Notes under the pieces: generated by a model
Database searches by the model: none
What the model was told of the DNA's origin: nothing
Seen by the model: the letters and a program-made list of their open reading frames with translations, nothing else
Translations under genes and position numbers: made by a program
Source of the DNA: an uncultured Clostridia bacterium
GTDB taxonomy: Bacteria > Bacillota_A > Clostridia > TANB77 > CAG-508
Length of the DNA stretch: 64,000 bases
Reading direction: 5' to 3'
Assembly: GCA_944393405.1 (NCBI GenBank)
Contig: CALYAC010000001.1
Coordinates: forward strand, 62,001-126,000
In this document: positions 8,314-17,270 of the stretch, one piece after another
Numbering within the stretch: position 1 is the first letter of the stretch
How the letters are laid out: each line of letters opens with the position of its first letter

Positions 8314-10585
8314 TTAGAAGCGTCCTCCGCCTCCTCCGGCCTCCGGCCGCCACCGACCAAAAGATGAACCTCCTCCAAAACCTCCACCAGAAGAATATGA
8401 TGATGGAGTACTTGCACTTAGAATATATGAATTACTTGAATCAAATGATTTCTTTACTGCTGAAGTTATATTTGTTGTTAAATGATAATTTATATTTTTG
8501 CATATCAATAAATTACTGTTTATCTCTGTATTATTATTTATATAAATTCTCATTCTTTTTTCAACCTTATCAGCACATCCTAAGACTGTAGCTGTAACTA
8601 AGTATCTATCCCATAATACTATATCTGGTAAATCTCTATCTTTAAAATTACTAAAATGTTTTAAAAATCTTTTGTGTGCTAACCATTTAGAATAAGCTTC
8701 TTTTCCTATTGACGTCCTATTTCCATCTAAATTTTTCAAGACAAAATAAATAAAGAATGCAATCATAATAGAAATTGTATAGATAATTACTTGTATCCCG
8801 CAATCTTTTAATTCATAAAAAATCCCTACTGATATGGCTATATCAATCAATAATACTATGATTACATATACATCCATTAGTATTGAAAATGTATTATTTT
8901 TCTTGAAATAGTCTTTTTTATTTGCTTCTTTTATTGTTTCTTTTTCAAATTTATGAACTGAATTTACTAAAAGATTAGCTTTGTGTATGGTATTTCCATA
9001 ATTTTTAAATTCGTTTATAGAGCATCTTCTGTCTTTACCTACTTTTTCAAATAACAATTTTAATACTTCTTTTTCTGCCATAGTTCCAGTATAGCTTGGA
9101 TCTTTTAACACTAAAATAAAATTGTCTTCATTAGAATCATCTTTTTCATATGTTATTATTTTTTTATTAATTAAATCTAATATTGTAGCAGAAAGTCCTG
9201 TACTTGTAGAATCTCCCTTCATTAAATATTCTAAGACATTTGGATTATCATCTGTTGGAAAATCTCTATAATAATGACCTTTGTATGTATATCTTTCTAT
9301 TATTATTTTACTAAATCTATATAATATAATAATTACAAAAATTGAGTTAACTATTATAAAATATGTTATTGATTTTTTTCTGATTTCAGCTTCATTTTTT
9401 ACTAATACTTCTTCTAATTCTTTATATATTTTTATATATTCTGTTTGAATATCAACATCAAAACCCTCTAAAATTTTAGCTTTAAATTCTTCCAAATCAT
9501 CTCTATATAGTTTTTTGTAATTATCATTTGTCAAATAATCTACTTTTTCTTTTAGAGTATTTTTCCAATTACTATTTACAGCATCTTTTGTTTTTTCAAT
9601 TCTTAATAAAAAATCTTCTTTTACATCACTTTCATCGTCTAATTGATTAACTAATTTTAATGCTCTATTATAATAAAATATAGTATTATATTTTTCTAGT
9701 TTTAATATAGCTTCATTTGCATTATTTTCTAAATTTAATCTATAATCTTCTCTTTCTTTGTTAGTTTCATCAGCAACAGAGCTTTCATATTTTAAAATAT
9801 ATTTTTTTCCATCCACATTTGACATCTTTGTTGCTTTTGGAACAAGCTCTTTATTAAACATAATTCTTATCGTTTCAGGTGTATATGATTTAACATTTGT
9901 ATCTTCAAAGTATAATGTCTCAGAATCTATAATTCTATTTTTTCCTGTAACAGGTCCATGAGTCCAAATTCTTACATCATCATCTTCACCTGGTAAATGC
10001 ACCATTACTTTAAAATCATTAATTTTTTCTTCGAACTCGTTTCCTAAAACATTCCAATATAGTTCTGCTACATCATTATGCACTACTACAGCATCATTTA
10101 TTGTATATTCAATTCCAATAACCTTTTTTTCATCATCTGAGCAGAAGATTTTAAAGTCTGTTCCATTTGAATTTTGTGTTAACTCATAAACTCCATAAGA
10201 TCCATTTGAACCTCTAAGTACTTTTGAATAAACCTTTTCTTCTTTTGCAATATCATCAAATGAATTAAAATTATCTTGTGATATATCAAATACTTTAATA
10301 TCTTTCATCGATGATCCGTTATATATATCTGTATCTCCTGTAAAATTACTATAAATTCCTGTAAAAGTTGTTGCATTTTCATTAATAAATTCTATATTTC
10401 TTAATCTACCATTATATGAACCGATTAAGCCATGAAACTTCTCTAACCTTTATTGATCCATCTTCATTAATCCATATATCTTGATACATTAATTTAGTGG
10501 ATTCTTCAGCTGCATATACTTTATTCTTTAAAAAAAAGATAAATATAATGGCAAAAAATATTAATATTATCCTTATTTTCTTCAT
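8314..10585 (-). pseudogene. DUF2207-family membrane protein, frameshifted
   Basis: The N-terminal part starts at the ATG at 10585 (GGGGG ribosome site 6 bases upstream). It encodes a signal peptide (MKKIRIILIFFAIIFIFF...VYAA) and the DUF2207 opening, but ends in a stop at about 10412. Shifting frame near 10422 restores the expected continuation (FHGLIGSYNGRLRNIEF...). It then reads openly for about 700 residues: the extracellular DUF2207 domain, a transmembrane helix, a cytoplasmic domain, two more helices and the typical Gly-rich tail. One net base change separates the two parts. The downstream frame from 10308 is intact. This is either a decayed gene or a sequence error. Confidence 0.75.
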
Positions 10586-10606
10586 GTTCATCCCCCGATA
10601 TAAATT

Positions 10607-10633
10607 AATGATATAGGAAAAACCTATATCATT
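10607..10633. terminator. Hairpin between the aldolase and DUF2207 genes
   Basis: A perfect 11-bp stem (10607-10617 with 10623-10633) around AAAAA. The T-tract after it is better on the plus strand than on the minus strand, so its role as terminator of the aldolase gene is only probable. Confidence 0.45.
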
Positions 10634-10672
10634 TTTGTCCATTTTATTATGTTATTGTTTATATAACTTATT

Positions 10673-11602
10673 TTATATTTTGTTTGCTGAACCAAATACA
10701 TCTTTTATTTTATGTTCAACAGTTTCTTTGATTAGTTCTCTTGCAGGTGTTAAATAATATCTTGGATCAAATTTAGATGGATCATCGTTAAATGCTTTTC
10801 TAATTGCTGCTGTCATTGCTAATCTTAAATCTGTATCCACATTAATTTTAGAAACACCAGATAAACTTGCTTCATGTAATATTTCATCTGGAACACCTTT
10901 AGCTCCTGGTATATTTCCTCCATAATTATTACACATATCTACTAATTCAGGTATAACAGTTGATGCTCCATGAAGAACAATTGGAGTATTTGGTATTTTT
11001 TCTTTTACTTTTGCTAATATATCAAATCTTAATTTTGCTTCTCCTTTAAATTTATATGCTCCATGACTTGTTCCTATAGCAATAGCCAAAGAATCACATC
11101 CTGTTCTTTCAACAAATTCTTTTGCTTGATCAGGGTCTGTATACATAGCATCTTTTGCATCAACATTTACATCATCTTCAATTCCTGCTAGTTTACCAAG
11201 TTCAGCTTCTACTACTACTCCTTTAGAATGTGCATATTCAACAACTTTTTTTGTTAAAGCTACATTTTCCTCAAAATCATATTTAGAACCATCAATCATA
11301 ACAGATGAAAATCCATTATCTATGCACATTTTACATGTTTCAAAATCTGGTCCATGATCTAAATGTAATGCAACTGGAATATCATATTCATCTAAAGCTG
11401 CCTCTACCATTTTTCTTAAATATCCTATTCTTGCATATTTTATTGCACTTGATGAAGCTTGTAATATAACAGGTGAATTTTGACTTGCTGCTGCATCAAC
11501 TATTCCTTGTATAATTTCCATATTATTTACATTAAATGCTCCTATTGCAAATTTCTCATTCATTGATTTTTTAAACATATCTCTTGTTGTTACTAATGGC
11601 AT
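10673..11602 (-). CDS. fba: Class II fructose-bisphosphate aldolase
   Basis: This zinc enzyme (309 aa) reversibly splits fructose-1,6-bisphosphate into dihydroxyacetone phosphate and glyceraldehyde-3-phosphate in glycolysis. The zinc site is visible in VALHLDHG (H80, D82, H83), and GTSHGAYKF and VLHGAST supply the other metal and phosphate ligands. Length matches the bacterial class IIB aldolases. An AGGAGG site precedes the ATG. It appears to be monocistronic. A phosphofructokinase gene lies about 10 kb further along the same strand, but not in the same operon. Confidence 0.96.
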   Translation of the reverse strand: MPLVTTRDMFKKSMNEKFAIGAFNVNNMEIIQGIVDAAASQNSPVILQASSSAIKYARIGYLRKMVEAALDEYDIPVALHLDHGPDFETCKMCIDNGFSSVMIDGSKYDFEENVALTKKVVEYAHSKGVVVEAELGKLAGIEDDVNVDAKDAMYTDPDQAKEFVERTGCDSLAIAIGTSHGAYKFKGEAKLRFDILAKVKEKIPNTPIVLHGASTVIPELVDMCNNYGGNIPGAKGVPDEILHEASLSGVSKINVDTDLRLAMTAAIRKAFNDDPSKFDPRYYLTPARELIKETVEHKIKDVFGSANKI

Positions 11603-11731
11603 AAAAAATTCCTCCTTTATATATACCTTAAAATATACCGTAATTATATATTAATTTTATATTTTAATCAAGTATTTTTTAGGTCTAAATAAAAGAGTCT
11701 ATTAGTTAAATTTATTCTATTAAAAGGATGA

Positions 11732-11757
11732 GGCCCCGCCGATACGCAGGCAGGGCC
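11732..11757 (-). terminator. GC-rich hairpin downstream of the 111-aa gene
   Basis: A 9-bp stem of nearly pure G/C (11732-11740 with 11749-11757, one mismatch) has an 8-nt loop. It is followed on the minus strand by a poor T-tract (TCATCCTTTT). It is far GC-richer than any other hairpin nearby and fits a laterally acquired gene that brought its own terminator. Confidence 0.6.
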
Positions 11758-11807
11758 AAAAGGGGATTATTCAATTGTCCAGGTAGCAAGTAAAGCAGCT
11801 ACCGCTC

Positions 11808-12143
11808 TCACACAAGCTTGATCTTGTATTTGAGCTCGCGTACCGTGACGCCATACTCCCGAAGGAATTGGACGTCTTCTTTTGTCAGCCGACGAACTAA
11901 TTGCATCTTACCACGCTTGTACGCGTAGTGGATGTCCTTAATGATTGCCGGTTTCCCAGCGATCTGCTTAAAAGGTCTGGTTCTGATCTCATACAGCCAG
12001 GGAATCATTTGGAAGCCAAGCCTCCGAATTTCATCCTTTCGTGCCTGAGAATCAATACGCCAGATGACCTCTTTAACACCGTCACGCTTTTTCTGCAGAA
12101 GCATCTTCTTGATCTTTGACGCTTCGTACTGCTTATTTTTCAT
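11808..12143 (-). CDS. Hypothetical basic 111-aa protein, probably acquired
   Basis: The product is strongly basic (many Lys/Arg), soluble, and predicted mixed helix/strand, with motifs IWRIDSQARKDEIRRLGF and LREYGVTVRELKYKIKL. A GGGGTTGACC-type ribosome site precedes the ATG. By hand count, 11881-11940 holds 28 G/C in 60 bases, against 21 in a comparable stretch of the aldolase gene. The gene is followed by its own GC-rich hairpin. Nucleic-acid binding is possible from the charge, but I recognise no family. Confidence 0.65.
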   Translation of the reverse strand: MKNKQYEASKIKKMLLQKKRDGVKEVIWRIDSQARKDEIRRLGFQMIPWLYEIRTRPFKQIAGKPAIIKDIHYAYKRGKMQLVRRLTKEDVQFLREYGVTVRELKYKIKLV

Positions 12144-12253
12144 TAGGTCAACCCCTTTCTAGGTTTTATAGTGTGACATATATATTATAACACACTATTT
12201 TACATAATTCCAGTATTTATTCTTTTTTATTTAATTTATTGTTCTTTTTTTTA

Positions 12254-12421
12254 TTATTTTTTGTAAAATCTATAGCTACTACACATTGATTCATCTGATT
12301 GCTTTGTATTACATCCAACTATTGGTGTAACAATTATCTGTTCTAATTTACATTCTTGGCATCCTTCGTCATTATATTTGCAACTGGTTACAGTACAATT
12401 TATTTTTTGATTTTTCTCCAT
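12254..12421 (-). CDS. DUF1540 cysteine-rich protein
   Basis: An ATG at 12421 preceded by AAGGAGG opens a 55-aa frame. It carries the DUF1540 pattern: NCTVTSCKYNDEGCQECKLEQ, then IVTPIVG and a C-terminal cysteine pair (TKQSDESMCSSYRFY). Seven cysteines in 55 residues suggest a small metal-binding or disulfide protein. The family is common and often duplicated in clostridia, and its function is unknown. The gene is single. Confidence 0.8.
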   Translation of the reverse strand: MEKNQKINCTVTSCKYNDEGCQECKLEQIIVTPIVGCNTKQSDESMCSSYRFYKK

Positions 12422-12563
12422 AAAAAATAGCCTCCTTTATATTTTACACTATTTAGTATGGCTATAATCTTTAAATTTATTATTTAACTTTAATATTTAT
12501 AATTATTTATTATATGGAATAAAAGAGTGCGTTTTGTGCATCCTAATATCAAAGAAGCTCGTA

Positions 12564-12971
12564 CTACTTAGCCTCTATGAAAAGTTCTTCTTTCTTTATT
12601 TGAATATTACTAATTCTTCTGCAAAAGTTTTTAATAGCTTCTTTTGAAGTTTGACTTTTCGTGAAAAAGATTATTCTATCAGTTTCGATGTGAACTAGGA
12701 AATCATTAAATTCATCTAGTTTTTCACTAATATATGAATAACTAGGTAAATTCAATTTTTCATCTCCTAAAATGATAATCCAAAATTTTTCTTTATCACA
12801 AAAAACTGTGCAAACATTATAGAAGAAATTAAACCCTCTTAAATTTAGATTAGTTGTTGTTATTCTAACTCCATCAATGCTGTAAAGGATAACCTTTTTA
12901 GCATTTTTAGATAAGTTTAAACCAACTACTCCTTCTAATGCAACAGAATCAGCGAAATAAGACTTTTCCAT
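12564..12971 (-). CDS. Hypothetical 136-aa soluble protein
   Basis: I placed the start at the ATG at 12971, with ATGGAGG about 8 bases upstream. A longer frame from 13016 begins inside an inverted repeat and has no ribosome site. The protein is predicted to alternate strands and helices (VILYSIDGVRITTTNLNLRG, FWIIILGDEKLNLPS) and ends in a lysine-rich helix. It has no signal or membrane segment. I do not recognise a family. It lies downstream of the peroxiredoxin gene on the same strand. Confidence 0.65.
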   Translation of the reverse strand: MEKSYFADSVALEGVVGLNLSKNAKKVILYSIDGVRITTTNLNLRGFNFFYNVCTVFCDKEKFWIIILGDEKLNLPSYSYISEKLDEFNDFLVHIETDRIIFFTKSQTSKEAIKNFCRRISNIQIKKEELFIEAK

Positions 12972-13012
12972 ATATTTTCCTCCATTTCCATCAAGTCTTT
13001 CAATATATGTCG

Positions 13013-13032
13013 ACATCTGAAATATCAGATGT
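13013..13032. promoter_or_regulatory. Perfect inverted repeat upstream of the 136-aa gene
   Basis: ACATCTGA and TCAGATGT (13013-13020, 13025-13032) are separated by AATA. With 8-bp arms, a 4-nt centre and no following T-tract, it fits an operator or a leader hairpin better than a terminator. Confidence 0.45.
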
Positions 13033-13110
13033 TATAAAGGGGAAAATCTATATTAAATAAAGCCATAAAGCTTTACGCATATGGCATTATATCATATTTA
13101 CGTCCTGAAA

Positions 13111-13806
13111 TCAAATTTTATGGCTCTCATCATTTAAAATATTACAGTTATCGGGCTGTTTAAAACTTAGATACCAACTAAGTCCATTTCTATTTTGATT
13201 TATTTCATTGTTTCTTTCTAATAAATTTTCAAAAGTTTGTGGTGGTGGAATTATAACAGGCTCACAAGGTATCCAATTTGCTGGAGTAGATGCTTTACTT
13301 TCATCTGCACATTGTAAAGCTTGTAATGCTCTTAATATTTCTGGTATACTTCTTCCTACATTCATTGGATATACTAATATTAATCTTATTATTCCTTTGT
13401 CATCAATAATATATACATTTCTTACTGTTTCAAATGAACTAACTTCATTAGAAATCATTCCATATTTTCTTGCTATTTCTCCATTTGAATCAGCAATTAT
13501 AGGGAATGGTACTCTTATTTTTGTTTTATAATATATATCATATATCCATGCTAAATGAGAATAAATTGAATCAACACTAAGTCCTATTAAACAAGCATTT
13601 AATTTATTAAAATATGTATTTGTCCTTGAAAAAGATATAATTTCAGTCGTACAAACAGGGGTAAAATCACCAGGATGAGAAAAAAGTACAACCCATTTTC
13701 CAATATAATCATTTAAAGATATATTTCCCATTGTAGATACTGCTTTAAAATCTGGTGCTCTATCCCCTATCTTCACATTTCCATTCATCATAATTTCATA
13801 ATCCAT
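13111..13806 (-). CDS. Peroxiredoxin, Prx6/archaeal-type
   Basis: The enzyme (231 aa) reduces peroxides. The peroxidatic cysteine lies in GDFTPVCTTE (about C52). The long C-terminal arm contains the ALQCADESKASTPANWIPCEP segment, with two further cysteines typical of the Prx6-like hexadecameric/decameric class. Length is normal. Its ribosome site AAAGGAG lies inside the 3' arm of a long hairpin (13808-13857) that doubles as the terminator of the upstream surface-protein gene, so its translation may be held down or set by read-through. Confidence 0.93.
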   Translation of the reverse strand: MDYEIMMNGNVKIGDRAPDFKAVSTMGNISLNDYIGKWVVLFSHPGDFTPVCTTEIISFSRTNTYFNKLNACLIGLSVDSIYSHLAWIYDIYYKTKIRVPFPIIADSNGEIARKYGMISNEVSSFETVRNVYIIDDKGIIRLILVYPMNVGRSIPEILRALQALQCADESKASTPANWIPCEPVIIPPPQTFENLLERNNEINQNRNGLSWYLSFKQPDNCNILNDESHKI

Positions 13807-13807
13807 A

Positions 13808-13857
13808 AAAATAAACTCCTTTCATATTTTATATATATTATGAAATGAGTTTATTTT
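13808..13857 (-). terminator. Long hairpin that contains the peroxiredoxin ribosome site
   Basis: An 18-bp stem with a single mismatch (13808-13825 with 13840-13857) is followed on the minus strand by the peroxiredoxin start codon. The 3' arm holds AAAGGAG and TTTATTTTT. It looks like the terminator of the LPQTG gene at 13866 but also buries the next gene's Shine-Dalgarno sequence. Confidence 0.7.
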
Positions 13858-13865
13858 TGTGATTT

Positions 13866-14957
13866 TTATTTAATATCTCTAAACTTTTTATTTTTATGTG
13901 CTAAATAAACATTAAATCCTATAATAATTGCAATAATAATTCCAATAGTTATTCCTACACCAGTTTGTGGAAGTACACCTGATGCAATTGTATTATCTTT
14001 ATTACTATCATTATTGTTATTATCATCATTTTTATCTGGTATTATAATGTCTCCTCCTACATTTGATTCATCTATATTCCATTTAAATTGATCAGATAAA
14101 TAATCAAATAGGTTATTACCAACTGTCTCTCCAACTAATGCTTGGTATAAACTAACATCTTCTATTGGATAATATTTTCCATCTTCATCTTCTACTTCCA
14201 TATATACATAATAGTATTTTTCATTTACCAAATTTAAGTCATTTGTAATTGATTTATCTTCTCCAAGTTTAATTGAACCTGTTTTTCCATTTGCTGCAGA
14301 TTTTGCATACTCCATTAAGTTATCTAAACAATCAGATTCTCCATTCTTAATATCCTTAAGTATTTGTACATCTGTTACTTCACCTATTTTATAATTTATT
14401 ACCATATTTCTATCTTCTGTATATGGTTCAAAACAGAATGTACTTGTATAATCATTAAAGAAATATGCTTTTAATCTACTACCTATATTAAATTGACTTG
14501 GTCTTTCAAGTTCTTTTGCTTCTATTAATACTTTGTTCTCTGTTTGTGATAATTCTTCATTGAATCTTCTTTCACCTATCCATACATATATAGGTTTATT
14601 TATTTCTAAAACATACGCTAAATTAGGAACTTTACTATAATCAGATCTAATATTTTTCCAACCATTATCAGTCCAATCTGAATAAGATTGATATGTTGTT
14701 ACATCTATTTGTTCATTTGTATTTGATAAATAGATGTAATAATCTCCATCTTCTTTATACTCCAAATTATTAACTACTAAACTTGGATTATTATATGTAT
14801 TATCGGCATTATCCCATGAAAATGTAACATTACTTACATCTGTCCAATCATCTTGGATAGTAGTATCATCTGTAGCATATGTTTTCGTGTAAAAAGTTAT
14901 GCTAAAAAGCATTAATAAAGCAATAATTGTTACTAATATTTTTTTCATTTTCATCAT
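13866..14957 (-). CDS. LPQTG-type sortase-anchored surface protein
   Basis: The product (363 aa) has an N-terminal signal peptide (cleavage near TYA, residue 29), an extracellular region of about 280 residues and a spacer rich in Asp/Asn (about 305-325). It ends in a classical wall-sorting signal: LPQTG, a hydrophobic helix and a basic tail (HKNKKFRDIK). A sortase should cut at LPQTG and link the protein to peptidoglycan. I see no known enzymatic domain in the ectodomain. The GGAGAG site supports the start. A good sigma-A-type promoter lies at 15001-15029. Confidence 0.85.
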   Translation of the reverse strand: MMKMKKILVTIIALLMLFSITFYTKTYATDDTTIQDDWTDVSNVTFSWDNADNTYNNPSLVVNNLEYKEDGDYYIYLSNTNEQIDVTTYQSYSDWTDNGWKNIRSDYSKVPNLAYVLEINKPIYVWIGERRFNEELSQTENKVLIEAKELERPSQFNIGSRLKAYFFNDYTSTFCFEPYTEDRNMVINYKIGEVTDVQILKDIKNGESDCLDNLMEYAKSAANGKTGSIKLGEDKSITNDLNLVNEKYYYVYMEVEDEDGKYYPIEDVSLYQALVGETVGNNLFDYLSDQFKWNIDESNVGGDIIIPDKNDDNNNNDSNKDNTIASGVLPQTGVGITIGIIIAIIIGFNVYLAHKNKKFRDIK

Positions 14958-15000
14958 TTGATTACTCTCCTTTTATTCTATACTTTTGTATTTTAAATAT

Positions 15001-15029
15001 TATATATCATTAGAAAAAATTATTGTCAA
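15001..15029 (-). promoter_or_regulatory. Promoter of the LPQTG surface-protein gene
   Basis: Minus strand: TTGACA (15024-15029), 17-base spacer, TATATA (15001-15006). It lies about 45 bases before the gene start. Confidence 0.7.
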
Positions 15030-15066
15030 TATTTTTTAAAATTAATCTATATTATTTATAATATGC

Positions 15067-15612
15067 TTAGTTCGTAAAACTTATTGAATCAATTATTATT
15101 CCATCATTTATTTCTTTTAAATAAATATTATTATCATCTATTAATAGGTAACTATTTTTTGTATCTTCTTTTGGTAATGAAATTGATCCAGAATTAACAA
15201 ATATTTTTCCAGATTTTTCTTTAATAAATCCTGTATGAAAATGACCATATACTAATACATCAAAATCTTCATCTGGCGGATTATCAATATTAATTTTATG
15301 TCCATGTGTAAATATGAATTTTTTATTACTAATACCTAACCTATATATATCTTCTATTTTAAATTCTGATATCATTTGGTCGACTTCAGCATCGCAGTTT
15401 CCTCTAACTGCAATAATTATATTCTTTAAACTATTAAGAGTTTTTGCAACTTCTGCTGGGCTATATTCCTCTGTTAATGGATTACGTGGTCCATGATAAT
15501 ATAAATCTCCTAAAAGAATAATTTTATCTGGCTTTTCAATATCAATTCTTTCTTTCATTTTATTCATATAATAACTTGAACCATGTATATCTGATATTAC
15601 TAATATTTTCAT
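15067..15612 (-). CDS. YfcE/MJ0936-type metallophosphodiesterase
   Basis: The protein (181 aa) belongs to the calcineurin-like metallophosphoesterases and should hydrolyse phosphodiester bonds using two divalent metals. All the metal motifs are visible: SDIHG near the start, LLGDLYYHGP, RGNCD, FTHGH and VYGHFHTG. Length matches YfcE. It follows metG by 24 bases on the same strand and probably shares its transcript. The physiological substrate is unknown. Confidence 0.92.
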   Translation of the reverse strand: MKILVISDIHGSSYYMNKMKERIDIEKPDKIILLGDLYYHGPRNPLTEEYSPAEVAKTLNSLKNIIIAVRGNCDAEVDQMISEFKIEDIYRLGISNKKFIFTHGHKINIDNPPDEDFDVLVYGHFHTGFIKEKSGKIFVNSGSISLPKEDTKNSYLLIDDNNIYLKEINDGIIIDSISFTN

Positions 15613-15636
15613 ATAATACTCCTTATTTAATATATT

Positions 15637-17229
15637 TTAATCTGTAATTCTTTCAAATAAAGGTTCTATATTCTCTAATTTAATATTTGCTTCTGGTTTA
15701 ATTAAATCCCATGTTTTTTCATTTATTTTTAAATATTCTCTTATTTTTTCACACGCCTTTGGCATAAATGGTTCAAATATATTTGAAAGGTTAGCAATAA
15801 TAGTGGCACAAGTATATATTGTATTATTAAATTCTTCTATGTTCTCTTTTCTTTGAATCCATGGTTTTTGATCATCATAATATTTATTCGCTATTTCAAC
15901 TAATTGCATAGCTTTATCAGAAGCCAATTTAAATTCTAATTTTTCAATATCTTCTCCTACTTCTTTATATGTCTCTTTTATTTTATTCTCTATTTCTCTA
16001 TCTAATATTCCATCCGGTAGTTCTTCCATACCTTTAAATTTAAGAGTTCTATTAACTAAATTTCCGAATTTATTTAATAATTCTCCATTATTTGTTGCAA
16101 TTAATGCATCAATTGTAAAGTTTGAATCCTTTTTCTCAGGTCCATTATTAATTAAATGGAATCTTAAAGGATCTGAACCATACTTTTCTGCAAGTTCAAT
16201 TGCCGGTGTACCATTTCCTTTACTTTTAGAAATTTTCTCATCATTAATATTTAAGTATTCAGATGAAACTATTGTATTTACTAAATGGTAATTATCTTTC
16301 ATAGCCATTAATAGTGCATTAAATATTATACTATGGAAAACAATATTGTCTTTTCCATGTACCATATATATAGTAGGGTTATATTCTTCTTTCCAGAATT
16401 CTTCCCAATTCTTACCTGTTTCTTCGCACTTTTTCATAGTTGCTGTTATATACCCTAAAACAGCTTCAATCCATACATACATTCTTTTATCTTCATATCC
16501 ATCTACAGGTATATCAACACCCCAGTCTAAATCTCTTGTTACAGCTCTGTCAACTAATCCTTGTTTTAGGTATTTTGAAGTTTCATTTTTAGCATTAACT
16601 CTCCACAAAGTATTGTTTTTTTCTACATATTCTTCTATTTCTTTTTGAAATTTAGAAAGTTCTAAATATAGATTTTTATTATCCTTTAATACTGTTTTTG
16701 ATCCACATTCTAAACAAATACCATCTTTCATATCTTCGATTGTTGGAACATATTGACAATTATCACATTGTTCAGCTTTTGTCTCTGTACCACATTTTGG
16801 GCATACAATTTGTAATTCTCTATCTGATAAGAATTTGTTACAATGCTCACAATATGCTTGTGGTTCTATCTTTTCATATATATAACCATTATCATACATT
16901 CTTCTAAACATCTTCATTACTGCTTGTCTATGAAATTCGGTTTCTGTTTTTGTATATAAATCATATGAAAAGTCAAAACTCTCCAATGTTTTTTTTGCTT
17001 TTTCATGATAATATTCAGCTATATCTTTAGGATTTTTCTTTTCTTTTTTTGCTCTTTCTGTTATAGGTGTGCCATGGCAATCTGTTCCAGATACAAACAT
17101 AACATTATATCCTTTTACTCTAAAATATCTTGCTAAAACGTCACCTGATATTAGCCCAGCAATATGTCCTAAATGTAATACACTATTGGCATATGGCCAT
17201 GCTCCTCCAATTAAAATATTTTTGCTCAT
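15637..17229 (-). CDS. metG: Methionyl-tRNA synthetase
   Basis: The class I synthetase (530 aa) charges tRNA-Met. The HIGH motif appears as HLGH at about 19-22 and the KMSKS loop as EKISKSKGNG. The connective insertion carries four CxxC knuckles (CEHC, CPKC, CDNC, CLEC), so it belongs to the double-zinc form. The C-terminal tRNA-binding (Trbp111-like) appendage found in many bacterial MetG proteins is absent, leaving the shorter form. It is followed by the phosphodiesterase gene and preceded 41 bases away by glmM. Confidence 0.97.
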   Translation of the reverse strand: MSKNILIGGAWPYANSVLHLGHIAGLISGDVLARYFRVKGYNVMFVSGTDCHGTPITERAKKEKKNPKDIAEYYHEKAKKTLESFDFSYDLYTKTETEFHRQAVMKMFRRMYDNGYIYEKIEPQAYCEHCNKFLSDRELQIVCPKCGTETKAEQCDNCQYVPTIEDMKDGICLECGSKTVLKDNKNLYLELSKFQKEIEEYVEKNNTLWRVNAKNETSKYLKQGLVDRAVTRDLDWGVDIPVDGYEDKRMYVWIEAVLGYITATMKKCEETGKNWEEFWKEEYNPTIYMVHGKDNIVFHSIIFNALLMAMKDNYHLVNTIVSSEYLNINDEKISKSKGNGTPAIELAEKYGSDPLRFHLINNGPEKKDSNFTIDALIATNNGELLNKFGNLVNRTLKFKGMEELPDGILDREIENKIKETYKEVGEDIEKLEFKLASDKAMQLVEIANKYYDDQKPWIQRKENIEEFNNTIYTCATIIANLSNIFEPFMPKACEKIREYLKINEKTWDLIKPEANIKLENIEPLFERITD

Positions 17230-17270
17230 ATTTAAGTATCACTATCCTCTCTTTCTATATAATGCTATAA

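Noticed and set aside
12972..13016. Longer start of the 136-aa gene
   Set aside because: The earlier ATG lies inside an inverted repeat with no ribosome site; the ATG at 12971 has ATGGAGG upstream.
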